DNA of 47,602 nucleotides from Desulforapulum autotrophicum (GTDB lineage Bacteria; Desulfobacterota; Desulfobacteria; Desulfobacterales; Desulfolunaceae). The notes under the pieces were generated by a model. The model made no database searches. It was not told the DNA's origin and worked only from the letters and a program-made list of their open reading frames with translations. Where the stretch lies: contig DYJE01000035.1 of assembly GCA_020723285.1 (NCBI GenBank), forward strand, positions 1 to 47,602. Reading direction: 5' to 3'. The position numbers were made by a program, and so were the translations under genes. This document shows, piece by piece, positions 20,937 to 30,153 of the stretch (position 1 is its first letter; the number at the start of each line of letters is the position of its first letter).

Positions 20937-21959
20937 TTAACGGTCATGATTTCTCATATGGCAGGCGAACAGGCGGTGAGAAGAGATTTCAAGCCGTGGT
21001 GCGCGGGTCCGGCAGACGTCCGCAGCTTCCGGGCATCGTGGATGAAAGGCACAACCCAGGGGAGGCCGGGCCGCCGAAGGGGTTTCCCCCTTAAGAATGA
21101 TCCGCTGCGTGCGTCTGCCCGGCACGGGGACGGCGCTGATCAGGGCCTGGGTGTAAGGATGGACGGGATGGCCAATGACATCGGCCACAGTTCCGTATTC
21201 GACGATTTTTCCGAGGTACATCACCGCCACATGATCGGCGATGTGACTGACCACGGACAGGTTATGGGAGATAAAAAGATACGTAAGGCCGTATTTATCC
21301 TGAAGATCCATGAAAAGGTTGAGGACCTGGGCCTGAACCGAAACGTCCAGGGCGCTCACCGCCTCGTCGAGCACCATGAAATCCGGCCTCATGGACACAG
21401 CGCGGGCGATGCTGATGCGCTGACACTGACCGCCGGAAAATTCATGCGGGTATCGGGTGAGGGATTCCCGGTTCATGCCCACTTCGGCCAAAAGAGAGGC
21501 GGCCGTGTCTTCCGCCTCACTGTCCCGGATCATGCCCAAGGCGCGCATGCCCTCGGTGACAATGTCCCGGACAAGCATCCGGGGATTCAGGGATGTAAGG
21601 GGATCCTGGAATATCATCTGCATCCGTCGCCGGATGTCTTTTTTTTCAGCGGGTTTCATGGCCAGGATGTTCTGACCGTCAAACAAAATCCGGCCTTCAT
21701 TTGCCTGTTCAAGACCCATCAGGGTCCGGCCCAGGGTGGTCTTGCCGCAACCCGACTCTCCCACAAGGCCCAGTGTTTCACCGCGTTTGACGGCCAGTGA
21801 CACGCCGTCCACGGCCTTCACCTGCCCAACGGTTCGTGCGAGAACACCACGGCGGATGGGATACCATGTTTTCAGGTCCTGAATCTCAACAAGGGGGAAA
21901 GATGGCTCGGGTTGAGCTTCCCCGTTTCCGTGTTCCGCGTTCGGGCGTGTTTCTGTCAT
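20937..21959 (-). CDS. Peptide ABC transporter ATP-binding protein, OppF/YejF C-half-like
   Basis: This 340-residue ATPase contains Walker A G-E-S-G-C-G-K-T-T, Q-loop I-F-Q-D-P, signature F-S-G-G-Q-C-Q, Walker B M-V-L-D-E and H-loop I-S-H-N. The C-terminal oligopeptide-transporter extension has a Cys cluster (C-A-F-H-P-R-C-P, then C-R and C-H) typical of OppD/OppF proteins. I set the start at the ATG overlapping the upstream stop (ATGA at 21956-21959), with G-G-G-G-G upstream; a longer frame reaches 21992. It is last in the yejB-yejE-ATPase-ATPase operon. E. coli YejF carries both ATPase halves in one chain; here they are two genes. Confidence 0.9.
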   Translation of the reverse strand: MTETRPNAEHGNGEAQPEPSFPLVEIQDLKTWYPIRRGVLARTVGQVKAVDGVSLAVKRGETLGLVGESGCGKTTLGRTLMGLEQANEGRILFDGQNILAMKPAEKKDIRRRMQMIFQDPLTSLNPRMLVRDIVTEGMRALGMIRDSEAEDTAASLLAEVGMNRESLTRYPHEFSGGQCQRISIARAVSMRPDFMVLDEAVSALDVSVQAQVLNLFMDLQDKYGLTYLFISHNLSVVSHIADHVAVMYLGKIVEYGTVADVIGHPVHPYTQALISAVPVPGRRTQRIILKGETPSAARPPLGCAFHPRCPEAADVCRTRAPRLEISSHRLFACHMRNHDR

Positions 21960-22942
21960 GGGCGCGTCCCCCTGTCTCCGAGCAGAAAGCATGCGGCCCT
22001 GTGGTTTTCCGAAATATCCACGAAACCGGGTTTCTCCTTGGCACAGCGATCAAAGGCCCTGGGGCAGCGGTCATGGAACCGGCAGCCATGGGGCAGGTTG
22101 AACGGTGACGGCACCTGGCCTTTGATGGAGTCGAGACGCTTTGACCGGCCCTTGCCCAGCGTGGGAATGGATTGAAGAAGGCCCATGGTGTAAGGATGAG
22201 CCGGATTTTCAAACACCGTCTCCGTGGGCCCCTCTTCCACCAGCTCGGCGGCGTACATCACCAGAACCCGGTCACAGATGTCGTAAACCACGCCCATGTC
22301 ATGGGTGATAAGCAGCATGGCGCTGTCCTTGCCCTTCATCTCCCGGATGATATCGAAAATCTGGGCCTGGAGTGTCACATCAAGGGCGGTGGTGGGTTCG
22401 TCGGCGATGATCAGCTCCGGTTCGTTGATCAGGGCCATGGCGATCATCACCCGCTGCTGCATCCCGCCTGAAAGCTGGAAGGGGTAAGCGTTCATCCGCT
22501 GGGCCGGATCGGGAATCTTCACCCGGCTCAGCCAGGATTCCGCAAGTTTCCGGGCTTCATCGTCATTCAGGGTCCGATGGGCGAGAATTGCCTCCATCAT
22601 CTGCCAGCCGATGCGGTGAAGGGGTGACAACGCCGTGCCGGGGTCCTGGAAAATCACCCCGATCTCCCTGCCTCTTACCTTACGCATGTCCTTCACGTCC
22701 TGTGTGAGCAGATCCTTTCCCTTGAAAAAGATCTGTCCCTTATCTATCCGGGCGGGCGGCATGGGCACAAGCCTTGGAACACTCATGGCACTGACGGATT
22801 TTCCGGCTCCGGATTCACCCACAAGGGCCACTGTTTCACCCCGGCCCACGGAAAAGGACAGATCGTTCACAGCCTGAATCACGCCGTCGTCCGTCACGAA
22901 ACTCACCGTGAGGTTTTTTATGTCGAGAAGAAGATCGCTCAT
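21956..22942 (-). CDS. Peptide ABC transporter ATP-binding protein, OppD/YejF N-half-like
   Basis: This 328-residue ATPase partners the following one. It contains Walker [11 protein letters not shown]-loop I-F-Q-D-P, signature L-S-G-G-M-Q-Q, Walker B I-I-A-D-E-P-T and H-loop I-T-H-D. It ends with the OppD-type cysteine cluster ([13 protein letters not shown]). The ATG at 22942 gives the usual N terminus (M-S-D-L-L-L-D-I); the open frame extends to 23056, but that would overlap the permease gene. The gap from the permease stop is 55 nt. It hydrolyses ATP to power import through the YejB/YejE-like permease pair. Confidence 0.9.
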   Translation of the reverse strand: MSDLLLDIKNLTVSFVTDDGVIQAVNDLSFSVGRGETVALVGESGAGKSVSAMSVPRLVPMPPARIDKGQIFFKGKDLLTQDVKDMRKVRGREIGVIFQDPGTALSPLHRIGWQMMEAILAHRTLNDDEARKLAESWLSRVKIPDPAQRMNAYPFQLSGGMQQRVMIAMALINEPELIIADEPTTALDVTLQAQIFDIIREMKGKDSAMLLITHDMGVVYDICDRVLVMYAAELVEEGPTETVFENPAHPYTMGLLQSIPTLGKGRSKRLDSIKGQVPSPFNLPHGCRFHDRCPRAFDRCAKEKPGFVDISENHRAACFLLGDRGTRP

Positions 22943-22997
22943 ACGATAATTGATATTAAATTCCCTGAAAATATGTATAAATTCATGTTTTCCTTTT

Positions 22998-24605
22998 TCA
23001 CTCCAGCCGTGAGTATCTTTTCGGATCAAAGGCGTTCCGGACGCCCTCTCCCACAAACACCCCCAGCAGCATCACAACGAACAGCGCAAGAGAGGGGTAA
23101 AAAATCAGCCACCAGGCCCATCTGTACTGCTGGGCCTGGGCCAGAAGCTCGCCCCAGCTCGGTGTGGGTGCGGGCAGGCCAAACCCCAGGTAATCCAGCG
23201 CCGCCAAAGAACCGATGGCCCCCACCAGGGAAAACGGAAAAAAAGTGATCACCGGGACCAGGGCGTTGGGCAGGATATGCCGGGTCATGATTTTAAAGGA
23301 CGAAAGCCCCATAAGCTGGGCCGCCTCCACAAACGCCTGTTTTCTGAGCCTGAAGAACTCGGCCCTGACGTAATAGGAAATCCCGATCCAGTTGAATATC
23401 CCGTAGCAGACAAGAAGGAGAACGAAACTCCGGCCGAACACCGACCCCATGAGAATCATGATGTACAAAAAAGGAAGCGCGCTCCAGATTTCGATCAGCC
23501 TCTGTCCGGTGATGTCCACTTTGCCGCCGTAGTATCCCTGCACCGCACCGGCGGCGATGCCCATGATCATGGAACAGAACACCAGGGCCAGTCCGAAGGT
23601 CAGGGAAATCCTCAGACCATAGAGTATCCGGGCCATGACGTCCCTTCCGGCCTCGTCCAGTCCCATGGGGTGACGCCCGGTGGGCCGGTACGGAAACCGG
23701 ATGTCCTCCTTTTCGAAATCCACACGGTAATGAGCCCCGGAAACATCCACCTGAACCGGGTCCAGGGGCCGTTCAAACCGGGTCAGGGCATTTTCCGCGA
23801 GTGTGCCCTTCATGACTTTTGAGACCTGAACCCACAGATCAGGAACAGAGCCTTTCACATTCCCTGCGTTGTCAAACTGAATAGCAGCAGAGGCTATGGC
23901 CTCTTTACCGCTTTCAGAAAATTTCAGCCGCACGGTTTTCGGGGCCTCGTCTCTGGGATCAAAGGCGTTTAGGGACACCGCCATCACCGAACCGTCCGGG
24001 AGTGTTATAATGCCGTCAACACCATCGTCCGGTTCGTTCCGAAACCTTTTTAAAACGCCCTCTTTGATGTTTTCAGGCAGGGACACGATGGACGTCAGAT
24101 CGTTGTCTGTGATGTCCGCGTCGTCCCTTTCCACAAGCGAGCCGAAATTGGAAGCCCGGGACACGGTGAAATCATCCCGGACATTCACCGTGGCAAGCCG
24201 TAATTCAGGGGAAAACCTGAGGGTCACGGTGTCCCCGGTGGCAAGATCATCGGGCGATGCGCTTTCAAAAGGACCGACGTCAAAAGGCGGAAAAATCATG
24301 ATATTGGATGTATCGGCGGAAAATTCCGGGGTGTTCTTCAGTTTTTTGTAATCCGGCCGGGTATTCTTTCCATTTTCAAGAAAGGTGTCTTCGGGATAAT
24401 ACACAAACACCGGAAAATAGGAGGTGCCTTTAAACCGGATAAACAGGGGCTCGCTGTTGCACAAACATTCGGAGAAAAGACTGACAAAGTAAAGGATACA
24501 GAGAATCCAGAATGACACATAGGCTGTGCGGTGTTCTCTGAAACGAAGAAACCGCTTCCGTGTTTCTGGATTCCTGATCGTCAAAATGTCTTTGATTCCC
24601 GCCAT
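22998..24605 (-). CDS. yejE: Peptide ABC transporter permease, YejE-like, with large extra periplasmic domain
   Basis: This 535-residue inner-membrane permease opens as YejE does: R-F-R-E-H-R-T-A-Y before helix 1, then C-N-S-E-P-L-F-I-R-F and Y-F-P-V. The permease core resumes at H-P-M-G-L-D-E-A-G-R-D-V-M-A-R, and the coupling motif E-A-A-Q-L-M-G-L lies late in the protein. E. coli YejE has about 340 residues. The excess is a roughly 200-residue beta-rich segment (about residues 100-305) between helix 1 and the core, containing D-T-V-T-L-R-F and D-G-I-I-T-L-P-D-G-S. It should face the periplasm. The ATG at 24605 is preferred, with A-A-G-G-T-G upstream; a GTG at 24617 is possible. The yejB stop is about 26 nt upstream. 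Confidence 0.88.
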   Translation of the reverse strand: MAGIKDILTIRNPETRKRFLRFREHRTAYVSFWILCILYFVSLFSECLCNSEPLFIRFKGTSYFPVFVYYPEDTFLENGKNTRPDYKKLKNTPEFSADTSNIMIFPPFDVGPFESASPDDLATGDTVTLRFSPELRLATVNVRDDFTVSRASNFGSLVERDDADITDNDLTSIVSLPENIKEGVLKRFRNEPDDGVDGIITLPDGSVMAVSLNAFDPRDEAPKTVRLKFSESGKEAIASAAIQFDNAGNVKGSVPDLWVQVSKVMKGTLAENALTRFERPLDPVQVDVSGAHYRVDFEKEDIRFPYRPTGRHPMGLDEAGRDVMARILYGLRISLTFGLALVFCSMIMGIAAGAVQGYYGGKVDITGQRLIEIWSALPFLYIMILMGSVFGRSFVLLLVCYGIFNWIGISYYVRAEFFRLRKQAFVEAAQLMGLSSFKIMTRHILPNALVPVITFFPFSLVGAIGSLAALDYLGFGLPAPTPSWGELLAQAQQYRWAWWLIFYPSLALFVVMLLGVFVGEGVRNAFDPKRYSRLE

Positions 24606-24631
24606 GCCCCGGTTCACCTTATGATGCGCGT

Positions 24632-25675
24632 TTATGATTTTTTGAAATTGATTCGAGGGTCGATGATCACGTAACAGAAATCCGACAGAATGTTGCCCAG
24701 AAGTCCCAGAAGGGATGTGAGGGATAAAATGCCCATAAACACGGGATAATCCCGGCCCACAATGGCCTCAAGGCTCAGCCGCCCCATGCCCGGAATCTCG
24801 AACACCTGCTCGATGATCACCGATCCGGCGAACATCATGGAAAGTACCGAACCAAAACCCGTGGCGATGGGAATCAGGGAATTCCGAAGGGCGTGGAGCC
24901 ACACCGCCCGTGAAAATCCCGCCCCTTTAGCGAGGACACAGCGCATGTAATCCCGGCTGATCTGTTCCAGAAGGCTGTTTTTCATCAGAAGGGTGAGCAC
25001 CGCGAAATGGCCCACCATGTAACAGACCACTGGCAGGAACATGTGCATGAAGATATCCTTGATCTTCATGGGCAGGGAAAGCGTGTCGAAGTGATCTGAC
25101 GTGAAACCCGCCATGGGAAACACATCGAAAAGCCCGTCCACGGTGCCGCAGAGCACCATTTTAAGGACCATACCGAATGCGAAAACAGGCATGGCGTACC
25201 CCGCGAACACCACGACGCTGGACACCATGTCAAAGGATTTGTTGTGGTGAAGGGCTTTCATGATCCCCAGGGGAATGCAGACAAGATAGGTAAGAAAAAA
25301 ACCGGTGACTCCGAAGATCAGGGAAACGGGAAACCGTTCGCTGATCAGCTGCCATGCGTTTTTATTGGGAAAGCTGTAGGATTCCATGGAAAGCCCGATC
25401 CGGTCCCGGATCAGCCAGTTCATGTACCGTTTGAAAAACGGCTGGTCAAACCCGAAGTGGGCCTCGATCTCCTTTCTCTGTTCTTCGGAAATGGAGGCCG
25501 CGTTGGCGGCAACCGAACCCTGCGCGCCATCCACCCCGCCTTTCATCCGCAGCATGGCCTGTTCCACCGGCCCTCCGGGCACGAATTGAATCAGAAGAAA
25601 GCAGGTGAAGGTGATCCCGATGAATGTGGGAATCACAAGCAGAAAGCGCCGTATGAAATAATCAGCTCGTTCCAT
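24632..25675 (-). CDS. yejB: Peptide ABC transporter permease, YejB-like
   Basis: This 347-residue binding-protein-dependent permease belongs to the DppB/OppB family. The start is closest to YejB: L-L-V-I-P-T-F-I-G-I-T-F, then F-V-P-G-G-P-V-E-Q and an inserted M-R-M-K-G-G-loop. The remaining helices and the coupling motif (V-L-A-K-G-A-G-F) follow, ending P-R-I-N-F. Yej systems import peptides such as microcin C in E. coli. The start at ATG 25675 fits family length, though no clear Shine-Dalgarno is visible; a TTG at 25690 is an alternative. It is the first gene of the operon. No gene for a periplasmic binding protein (YejA) is next to it. Confidence 0.9.
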   Translation of the reverse strand: MERADYFIRRFLLVIPTFIGITFTCFLLIQFVPGGPVEQAMLRMKGGVDGAQGSVAANAASISEEQRKEIEAHFGFDQPFFKRYMNWLIRDRIGLSMESYSFPNKNAWQLISERFPVSLIFGVTGFFLTYLVCIPLGIMKALHHNKSFDMVSSVVVFAGYAMPVFAFGMVLKMVLCGTVDGLFDVFPMAGFTSDHFDTLSLPMKIKDIFMHMFLPVVCYMVGHFAVLTLLMKNSLLEQISRDYMRCVLAKGAGFSRAVWLHALRNSLIPIATGFGSVLSMMFAGSVIIEQVFEIPGMGRLSLEAIVGRDYPVFMGILSLTSLLGLLGNILSDFCYVIIDPRINFKKS

Positions 25676-26181
25676 AGCGTATTGAATCAACCGTCAAGGG
25701 TTATCGGTTTGGGTGTTGCAAAACAATGATACAACCGTGGGTTCGATACCTGTATAGTTCATTTCCCATCTCCGGGCAAGAGAGGAATCATGGCGGGCAG
25801 GGCAATCGCATGTAAAACCGTTTATACTCTGACGTGTTAAATCATGAATGAACGCTAAAACGTCCAACACCCAACGTCCAACGCTCAACTTCGAATAGCG
25901 GAACGAATCATTCTCATGGGCTTACCTTTCAGCCGTACTGACATTGGATGCACATGAAACGTTGAATGACTCATATATAACGGTATAGGGCAAGAGAGTC
26001 CCTCTCATTGAACGTCACCCTCGGCTGTACAACCATTGGATGTTGGACGTTTGACGTTGAGCGTTGGACGTTAATAACTTCTGGCGCATGACTTTAATCG
26101 TCCGATCATTAATGGAACAAGGTATCAAAGAATGTTCTAAGCAAATTTTACTTGCGCTTGACCTGTCATGGCGGGTGCATG
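25676..26181. other. Intergenic region with repeats between epmA and yejB
   Basis: About 500 nt between two leftward genes, more A+T-rich than its neighbours and dominated by AACGTCCAAC-type repeats (listed separately). Apparent short reading frames here are translations of the repeat, a pattern familiar from many genomes as spurious proteins. An 11-bp direct repeat GGGCAAGAGAG occurs at 25774-25784 and 25988-25998, the second inside a small hairpin GAGAG-TCC-CTCTC (25994-26006). Confidence 0.6.
25857..26073. repeat. Inverted clusters of AACGTCCAAC-type repeats
   Basis: The 17-mer AACGTCCAACGCTCAAC at 25873-25889 recurs as its exact inverse complement at 26056-26072, 166 nt apart. Each arm lies in a cluster of related 8-10-nt units (CGTCCAACA, CCCAACGTCC on the left; TTGGATGTTGGACGTT on the right). 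Similar low-complexity clusters are scattered in many proteobacterial genomes. The bracketed layout would suit a small non-autonomous mobile or REP-like element; no transposase or target duplication is visible. Confidence 0.6.
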
Positions 26182-27099
26182 TCAGAGGGTCTCGGGCACA
26201 AAGGCCACAACATCGTCGATGGACCGTGTATCACAGAACAGCATGATCATGCGGTCGAGACCAGCGGCAATACCGGCACAGGGCGGCATATCCGGAAGGG
26301 ATGCAAGAAAGGTTTCAGGCATGGGATAGTTCTTTTTTCCAAGTCTCTCACGGACCGTGTGCTCGTCTCTGAAACGGCGGGCCTGCTCTTCGGCGTCGGT
26401 GAGTTCGGTGAATCCGTTGGCCAGTTCAACCCCAGCGATGTAAAGTTCGACCCGTTCGGCCACTTCGGGTTCTCCAGGTTTCAGGCGCGCCAGGGAAGCC
26501 TTGGACGCGGGATAGTCGTAGAGGAAAACGGGTTTGTCGAAACCCAGCTTCGGCTCGATTTCAAGGCCCATCACCTCATCGTAGGAATCGTCGTCAAGGG
26601 CCTGGCCAAGGCTTTTTTCAGCATAAAGCTCAAAGGCTTTTGCCACGGTCAGCGCGTTCCACGGAGGCTTCAGACTGATGGTGTGTCCCTGGTAATGAAG
26701 GGTCTGGCTTAAGGCAAGATCCGCGGATATTTCAAGAAAAAGGACTTCCATCTGGGCCATGAGGTCCATATAGGTGGCATCTTTGGTGTACCATTCAAGA
26801 AGACTGAATTCGGGAAGGTGCCGGAAACCCCGCTCATCTTTCCTGAACACCCGGGCAATCTGGAAAATCCGTTCAAACCCTCTTGAAAGAAGCTGCTTCA
26901 TGCAGGCTTCCGGCGAGGCCTGAAGACTCCATCCTTCGGAATCGAAGGGGTCGATGTGTGTTTCGGGAATGGGCCGGGGAATGCGAACCGGCGTTTCCAC
27001 CTCAAGATAATCCCTGTCGTGAAAATAACGGCGGACCGATCGAATGATTTTTGACCGGATTTTGAGACAATGGCCGTTTGCGGGATACGTAGGTTCCAT
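26182..27099 (-). CDS. epmA: Elongation factor P--(R)-beta-lysine ligase
   Basis: This 305-residue protein is a truncated class II lysyl-tRNA synthetase paralogue (GenX/PoxA/YjeA). It attaches (R)-beta-lysine to a lysine of EF-P and so helps ribosomes pass polyproline. It has only the catalytic domain, without the anticodon-binding domain. Class II motif 1 is around Y-L-E-V-E-T-P, motif 2 is R-V-F-R-K-D-E-R-G with H-L-P-E-F-S-L-L-E-W, and motif 3 is G-I-A-A-G-L-D-R. E-L-A-N-G-F-x-E-L-T-D-A is nearly identical to E. coli EpmA. Its ATG shares one base with the upstream HDAC-family stop (TGATG), so the two are translated together. Neither efp nor epmB is in the window. Confidence 0.95.
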   Translation of the reverse strand: MEPTYPANGHCLKIRSKIIRSVRRYFHDRDYLEVETPVRIPRPIPETHIDPFDSEGWSLQASPEACMKQLLSRGFERIFQIARVFRKDERGFRHLPEFSLLEWYTKDATYMDLMAQMEVLFLEISADLALSQTLHYQGHTISLKPPWNALTVAKAFELYAEKSLGQALDDDSYDEVMGLEIEPKLGFDKPVFLYDYPASKASLARLKPGEPEVAERVELYIAGVELANGFTELTDAEEQARRFRDEHTVRERLGKKNYPMPETFLASLPDMPPCAGIAAGLDRMIMLFCDTRSIDDVVAFVPETL

Positions 27100-28424
27100 C
27101 AGCGCCGTTTCAGTATGTTTTCCTTGTATTCGTCGTTGGGTCTGTCCTGGAGAAACGCCCTGTCATAAGGCCCTTTCCCCGCCTGATCGTACCAGTCGAG
27201 AGCGGTCTGCCGACAGACACGGCAGGCCCCCGTGGGAATGGTCACGCCCAGAATATGCTGACCGGTGTCGGCGGAGCTGTCAATTTTAAGCGCCCCGGCG
27301 CACTCGTCGCAGATCCTGATTTCGTCTTTCTGCATTTCATAGATCATATCCGTGTCGTACATGATGGTCCGTCTGCGTTCGATAAAATCTCTGCCGCGGC
27401 GGATTTTTTCCTGCATGTCTTTCCTGGTTTTCCAGTGGGAGAGAACCGTTTCACCGATCCGCTTTATAGCCCTCGTCACTTCCCCGCTCTGGGATATCCG
27501 CGCCGCGTCAAACCCCGGTTCCACAATACCGCTGTAGTCCAGTCCGGCAAGGGCGAGGATCAGTCCGGTGTTCACGTATGGCAAGGCCCCTTCGATGGAA
27601 TAGCCCCCTTCGAGAACGGCGATGTCCGGTTTAAGCATGCGCGTGAGGTTGGCGTATCCCTGGGCGGAAAAGTTCATGTTGGTCAGGGGATCTGAAAAAT
27701 GGTTGTCCTGCCCCGCTGAATTGATGATGATTTCAGGTTTGAACTCGGAAAGAATGGGAAGCACCACATGCTCGATGGTGTACAGGTAGCCTTCGTCGGA
27801 CGTGGACGGCGGCAGGGGAATGTTCACTGTGGTGCCGAAGGCATTGGGCCCGCCCAGTTCTTCCATGAAACCCGAACCGGGATACAGCGTCCTTCCGTCC
27901 TGATGAATGGAAATGAACAGAGTGTCCGGATCGTGCCAGTAGATGTCCTGGGTTCCGTCTCCATGGTGGCAGTCCGTATCCACGATGGCCACACGTTTCA
28001 CACCGTAATGCCTGCGCAGATATTCCACAAGGATGGCTTCGTTGTTGATGTTGCAGAAGCCACGGTTGCCGTGGACCACCCGCATGGAATGGTGGCCGGG
28101 CGGCCTCACCAGGGCGAAGCCCCTCTCGATTTCCTTTTCCATAAGGGCACGGCCCATGGTGATGGCCCCACCCGCACTGATGAAGTGGGATTTGGTGGTC
28201 ACTGAAAACACATCGGGCACACAGAAATGGACCCGTTTGATGTCCATATCGCTCACCAGACTGGGCTTGTATTCCACAATACCCTCGATATCGAGGATGC
28301 CCTCTTCGAAAACCTGGTCCTGAGTGTAGAGAAGTCGTTCTTCGCGTTCTGGGTGGGTGGGATCGATGGCCCAGTCAAAAGCCGGAAAAAAAACGAGCCC
28401 AGTTTTATTGAGTGCTTTCAGCAT
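27099..28424 (-). CDS. Histone deacetylase family (acetoin-utilization-like) deacylase
   Basis: This 441-residue zinc amidohydrolase of the HDAC/AcuC superfamily removes acyl groups from lysines or small amines. The active site is intact: R-P-P-G-H-H-S, the zinc-binding D-C-H-H-G-D-G-T-Q, and a second zinc aspartate in S-A-G-Q-D-N-H-F-S-D-P. The C-terminal gate has L-E-G-G-Y-S. After the catalytic domain (about residues 1-330) comes an extension of about 100 residues. It carries two CxxC pairs (C-D-E-C and C-R-V-C), which resemble a zinc ribbon and are not part of the usual family core. A G-G-A-G...A-A-G-G region precedes the ATG. It overlaps epmA by one base. The substrate is unknown. Confidence 0.9.
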   Translation of the reverse strand: MLKALNKTGLVFFPAFDWAIDPTHPEREERLLYTQDQVFEEGILDIEGIVEYKPSLVSDMDIKRVHFCVPDVFSVTTKSHFISAGGAITMGRALMEKEIERGFALVRPPGHHSMRVVHGNRGFCNINNEAILVEYLRRHYGVKRVAIVDTDCHHGDGTQDIYWHDPDTLFISIHQDGRTLYPGSGFMEELGGPNAFGTTVNIPLPPSTSDEGYLYTIEHVVLPILSEFKPEIIINSAGQDNHFSDPLTNMNFSAQGYANLTRMLKPDIAVLEGGYSIEGALPYVNTGLILALAGLDYSGIVEPGFDAARISQSGEVTRAIKRIGETVLSHWKTRKDMQEKIRRGRDFIERRRTIMYDTDMIYEMQKDEIRICDECAGALKIDSSADTGQHILGVTIPTGACRVCRQTALDWYDQAGKGPYDRAFLQDRPNDEYKENILKRR

Positions 28425-28488
28425 ACCTTAACTCCGGTGACCTTATCGTTTCTTACGATCATTGTATTTTAAGCAACCGCAACGGTTT

Positions 28489-30153
28489 TCAATCCCGGTA
28501 TCCCTGAATCAGGCCGGGTTTCACCTGGGTTTTGATCCGGATATTCTTTCCGGTGGTCCTGAACCCCCTCACCATGTTGAAAGACAGGCTTTCGGTGATT
28601 TCCGTCTCAAGATTTTCAGCATCGGCACCGTATTTCACCGCCTTTTTCCTCAGAAGCTCAAGGGCGGTATCTTCGGCGTCGCTGAACGAATACATGGATC
28701 GGATGGTTTTGGAATAATTCTCTTCCGGAGCGAGAACAACGCCTTTTTCAGTGTCCACGAAAAGAGTAACCTCGCAGGTGGTCCGCGCAAGACCGGCTCC
28801 GATGGCGTTGGCCACGCCCCAGCGGGGAACCGCTTCCGCGTGATATCCTGAGATCTTCCTGAGGTGCTCGGTGAAATGCAGGGCGGGCCCCCCGAGAATG
28901 ACCAGCCGTGTCGGCCTCACCACGTACCCTTCAAGGAGTTCGTGAACTGTGTAAACCGGCTTGCTGTTGATGTCGTTCACCAGTTTTTCCGCAGCGGCAA
29001 GAATCAGACTGCACGTTTTTTCAAACACTTTTTCCGCCACTTCCCTGACGGAAATCCCCAAATTTGCTGCAAGGGATTCCATACCTTTGAACGCGGCCTG
29101 TGCATCCCCGTTATCGATCTTTTCAAGGACGAACAATGCATCGGTTGGTGTGGGCAGTCTTCCACCATAGGCCATGGCCGGGCCTTTGCGCATGGGTCCC
29201 ACAACAATCTCACCGTTCTCGACGCGCACATAACTGTCACCGCCCACCCCGATAGAAAAGGTTTTCAGAGAGCGTATCAGGGTCTTGTATTTCCCGAGAC
29301 TGATGCCCAGAGGTTCCAGTACAGGAGACTGGTTGATGAGCACGGCGATGTCCGTCGTGGTGCCGCCGATATCCAAAACGATGACATCCCCCTCTTTCGG
29401 CGCGGAATGAATAGCACCCATGACGCTGGCTGCCGGGCCTGAAAGAATGGTTTGGCCGGGAAAATCGATGGATGCGCTGAAATTCATCGTTCCACCGTCA
29501 GCCTTGAGGATGTGGATGGGAATGTTAAGCCCTTTTTCCATCAGCGATTTTTTTACTGCATTGTAAAAACGGCTGTGAACGGAAGACACAGAGGCATTGA
29601 GAAACGTTGTGGCTATACGCCGAGGGAAGTTCAGGTTTCCGGAAATCCTGTGACCGAGAAATATCTTTTCAAAAGCATAGTCCGTCAGTATTTTTTCCAC
29701 GCGAATTTCATGGGACGGATTCCGTGTTGAAAACTTTCCAACGACACCGACATTTTTAATCCCGGCCACTTTCATCAGGGCTGCGGCCTTGAGAACTTCG
29801 TCCTCCACCACGCCCTCGATTTCACGTCCTCTGTGATCGATGGAGCCTGAAACGCAGTAGTATTGATCGCAAGTCCTGAAGGCCATGGGATCGATTCCCG
29901 GACCGGCGAGAACAATCATGCCCACTTTTTCAACCTGATCCGTCACGATGGCGTTGGTGGTGAGGGTCGTGCTCAGTACCGCCCGTCTGATCAGTTGGGT
30001 GTCAATGCCTTCGGTGATTTTTTCAAGACCCGTCAAAACGGATTTGAAGAGTTCAGCGTTGTCTGTCAGGACTTTCACTTCCCGCATCGGGCCATCGGGT
30101 CCGATAAGAACGACATCGGTATGCGTTCCGCCCACGTCCAATCCAATAATCAT
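28489..30153 (-). CDS. Hydantoinase/oxoprolinase family protein (HyuA-like)
   Basis: This 554-residue member of the ASKHA-fold hydantoinase A/5-oxoprolinase family cleaves cyclic amides with ATP. The N-terminal phosphate-binding loop is I-I-G-L-D-V-G-G-T-H-T-D. The second phosphate motif is V-L-D-I-G-G-T-T-T-D near residue 270, and a third glycine-rich element is V-I-L-G-G-P-A. The B subunit (HyuB) usually encoded next door is absent, and the protein is shorter than the roughly 680 residues of typical HyuA because the C-terminal part is reduced. I chose the ATG at 30153, 6-9 nt after GGGGAA; the open frame extends to 30189. It is separated from the HDAC gene by 64 nt. The substrate cannot be named. 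Confidence 0.85.
   Translation of the reverse strand: MIIGLDVGGTHTDVVLIGPDGPMREVKVLTDNAELFKSVLTGLEKITEGIDTQLIRRAVLSTTLTTNAIVTDQVEKVGMIVLAGPGIDPMAFRTCDQYYCVSGSIDHRGREIEGVVEDEVLKAAALMKVAGIKNVGVVGKFSTRNPSHEIRVEKILTDYAFEKIFLGHRISGNLNFPRRIATTFLNASVSSVHSRFYNAVKKSLMEKGLNIPIHILKADGGTMNFSASIDFPGQTILSGPAASVMGAIHSAPKEGDVIVLDIGGTTTDIAVLINQSPVLEPLGISLGKYKTLIRSLKTFSIGVGGDSYVRVENGEIVVGPMRKGPAMAYGGRLPTPTDALFVLEKIDNGDAQAAFKGMESLAANLGISVREVAEKVFEKTCSLILAAAEKLVNDINSKPVYTVHELLEGYVVRPTRLVILGGPALHFTEHLRKISGYHAEAVPRWGVANAIGAGLARTTCEVTLFVDTEKGVVLAPEENYSKTIRSMYSFSDAEDTALELLRKKAVKYGADAENLETEITESLSFNMVRGFRTTGKNIRIKTQVKPGLIQGYRD

Noticed and set aside
25694-25888. Minus-strand frame of 64 codons in the repeat region
   Set aside because: Its N terminus is a translation of the AACGTCCAAC repeat, a familiar spurious protein.
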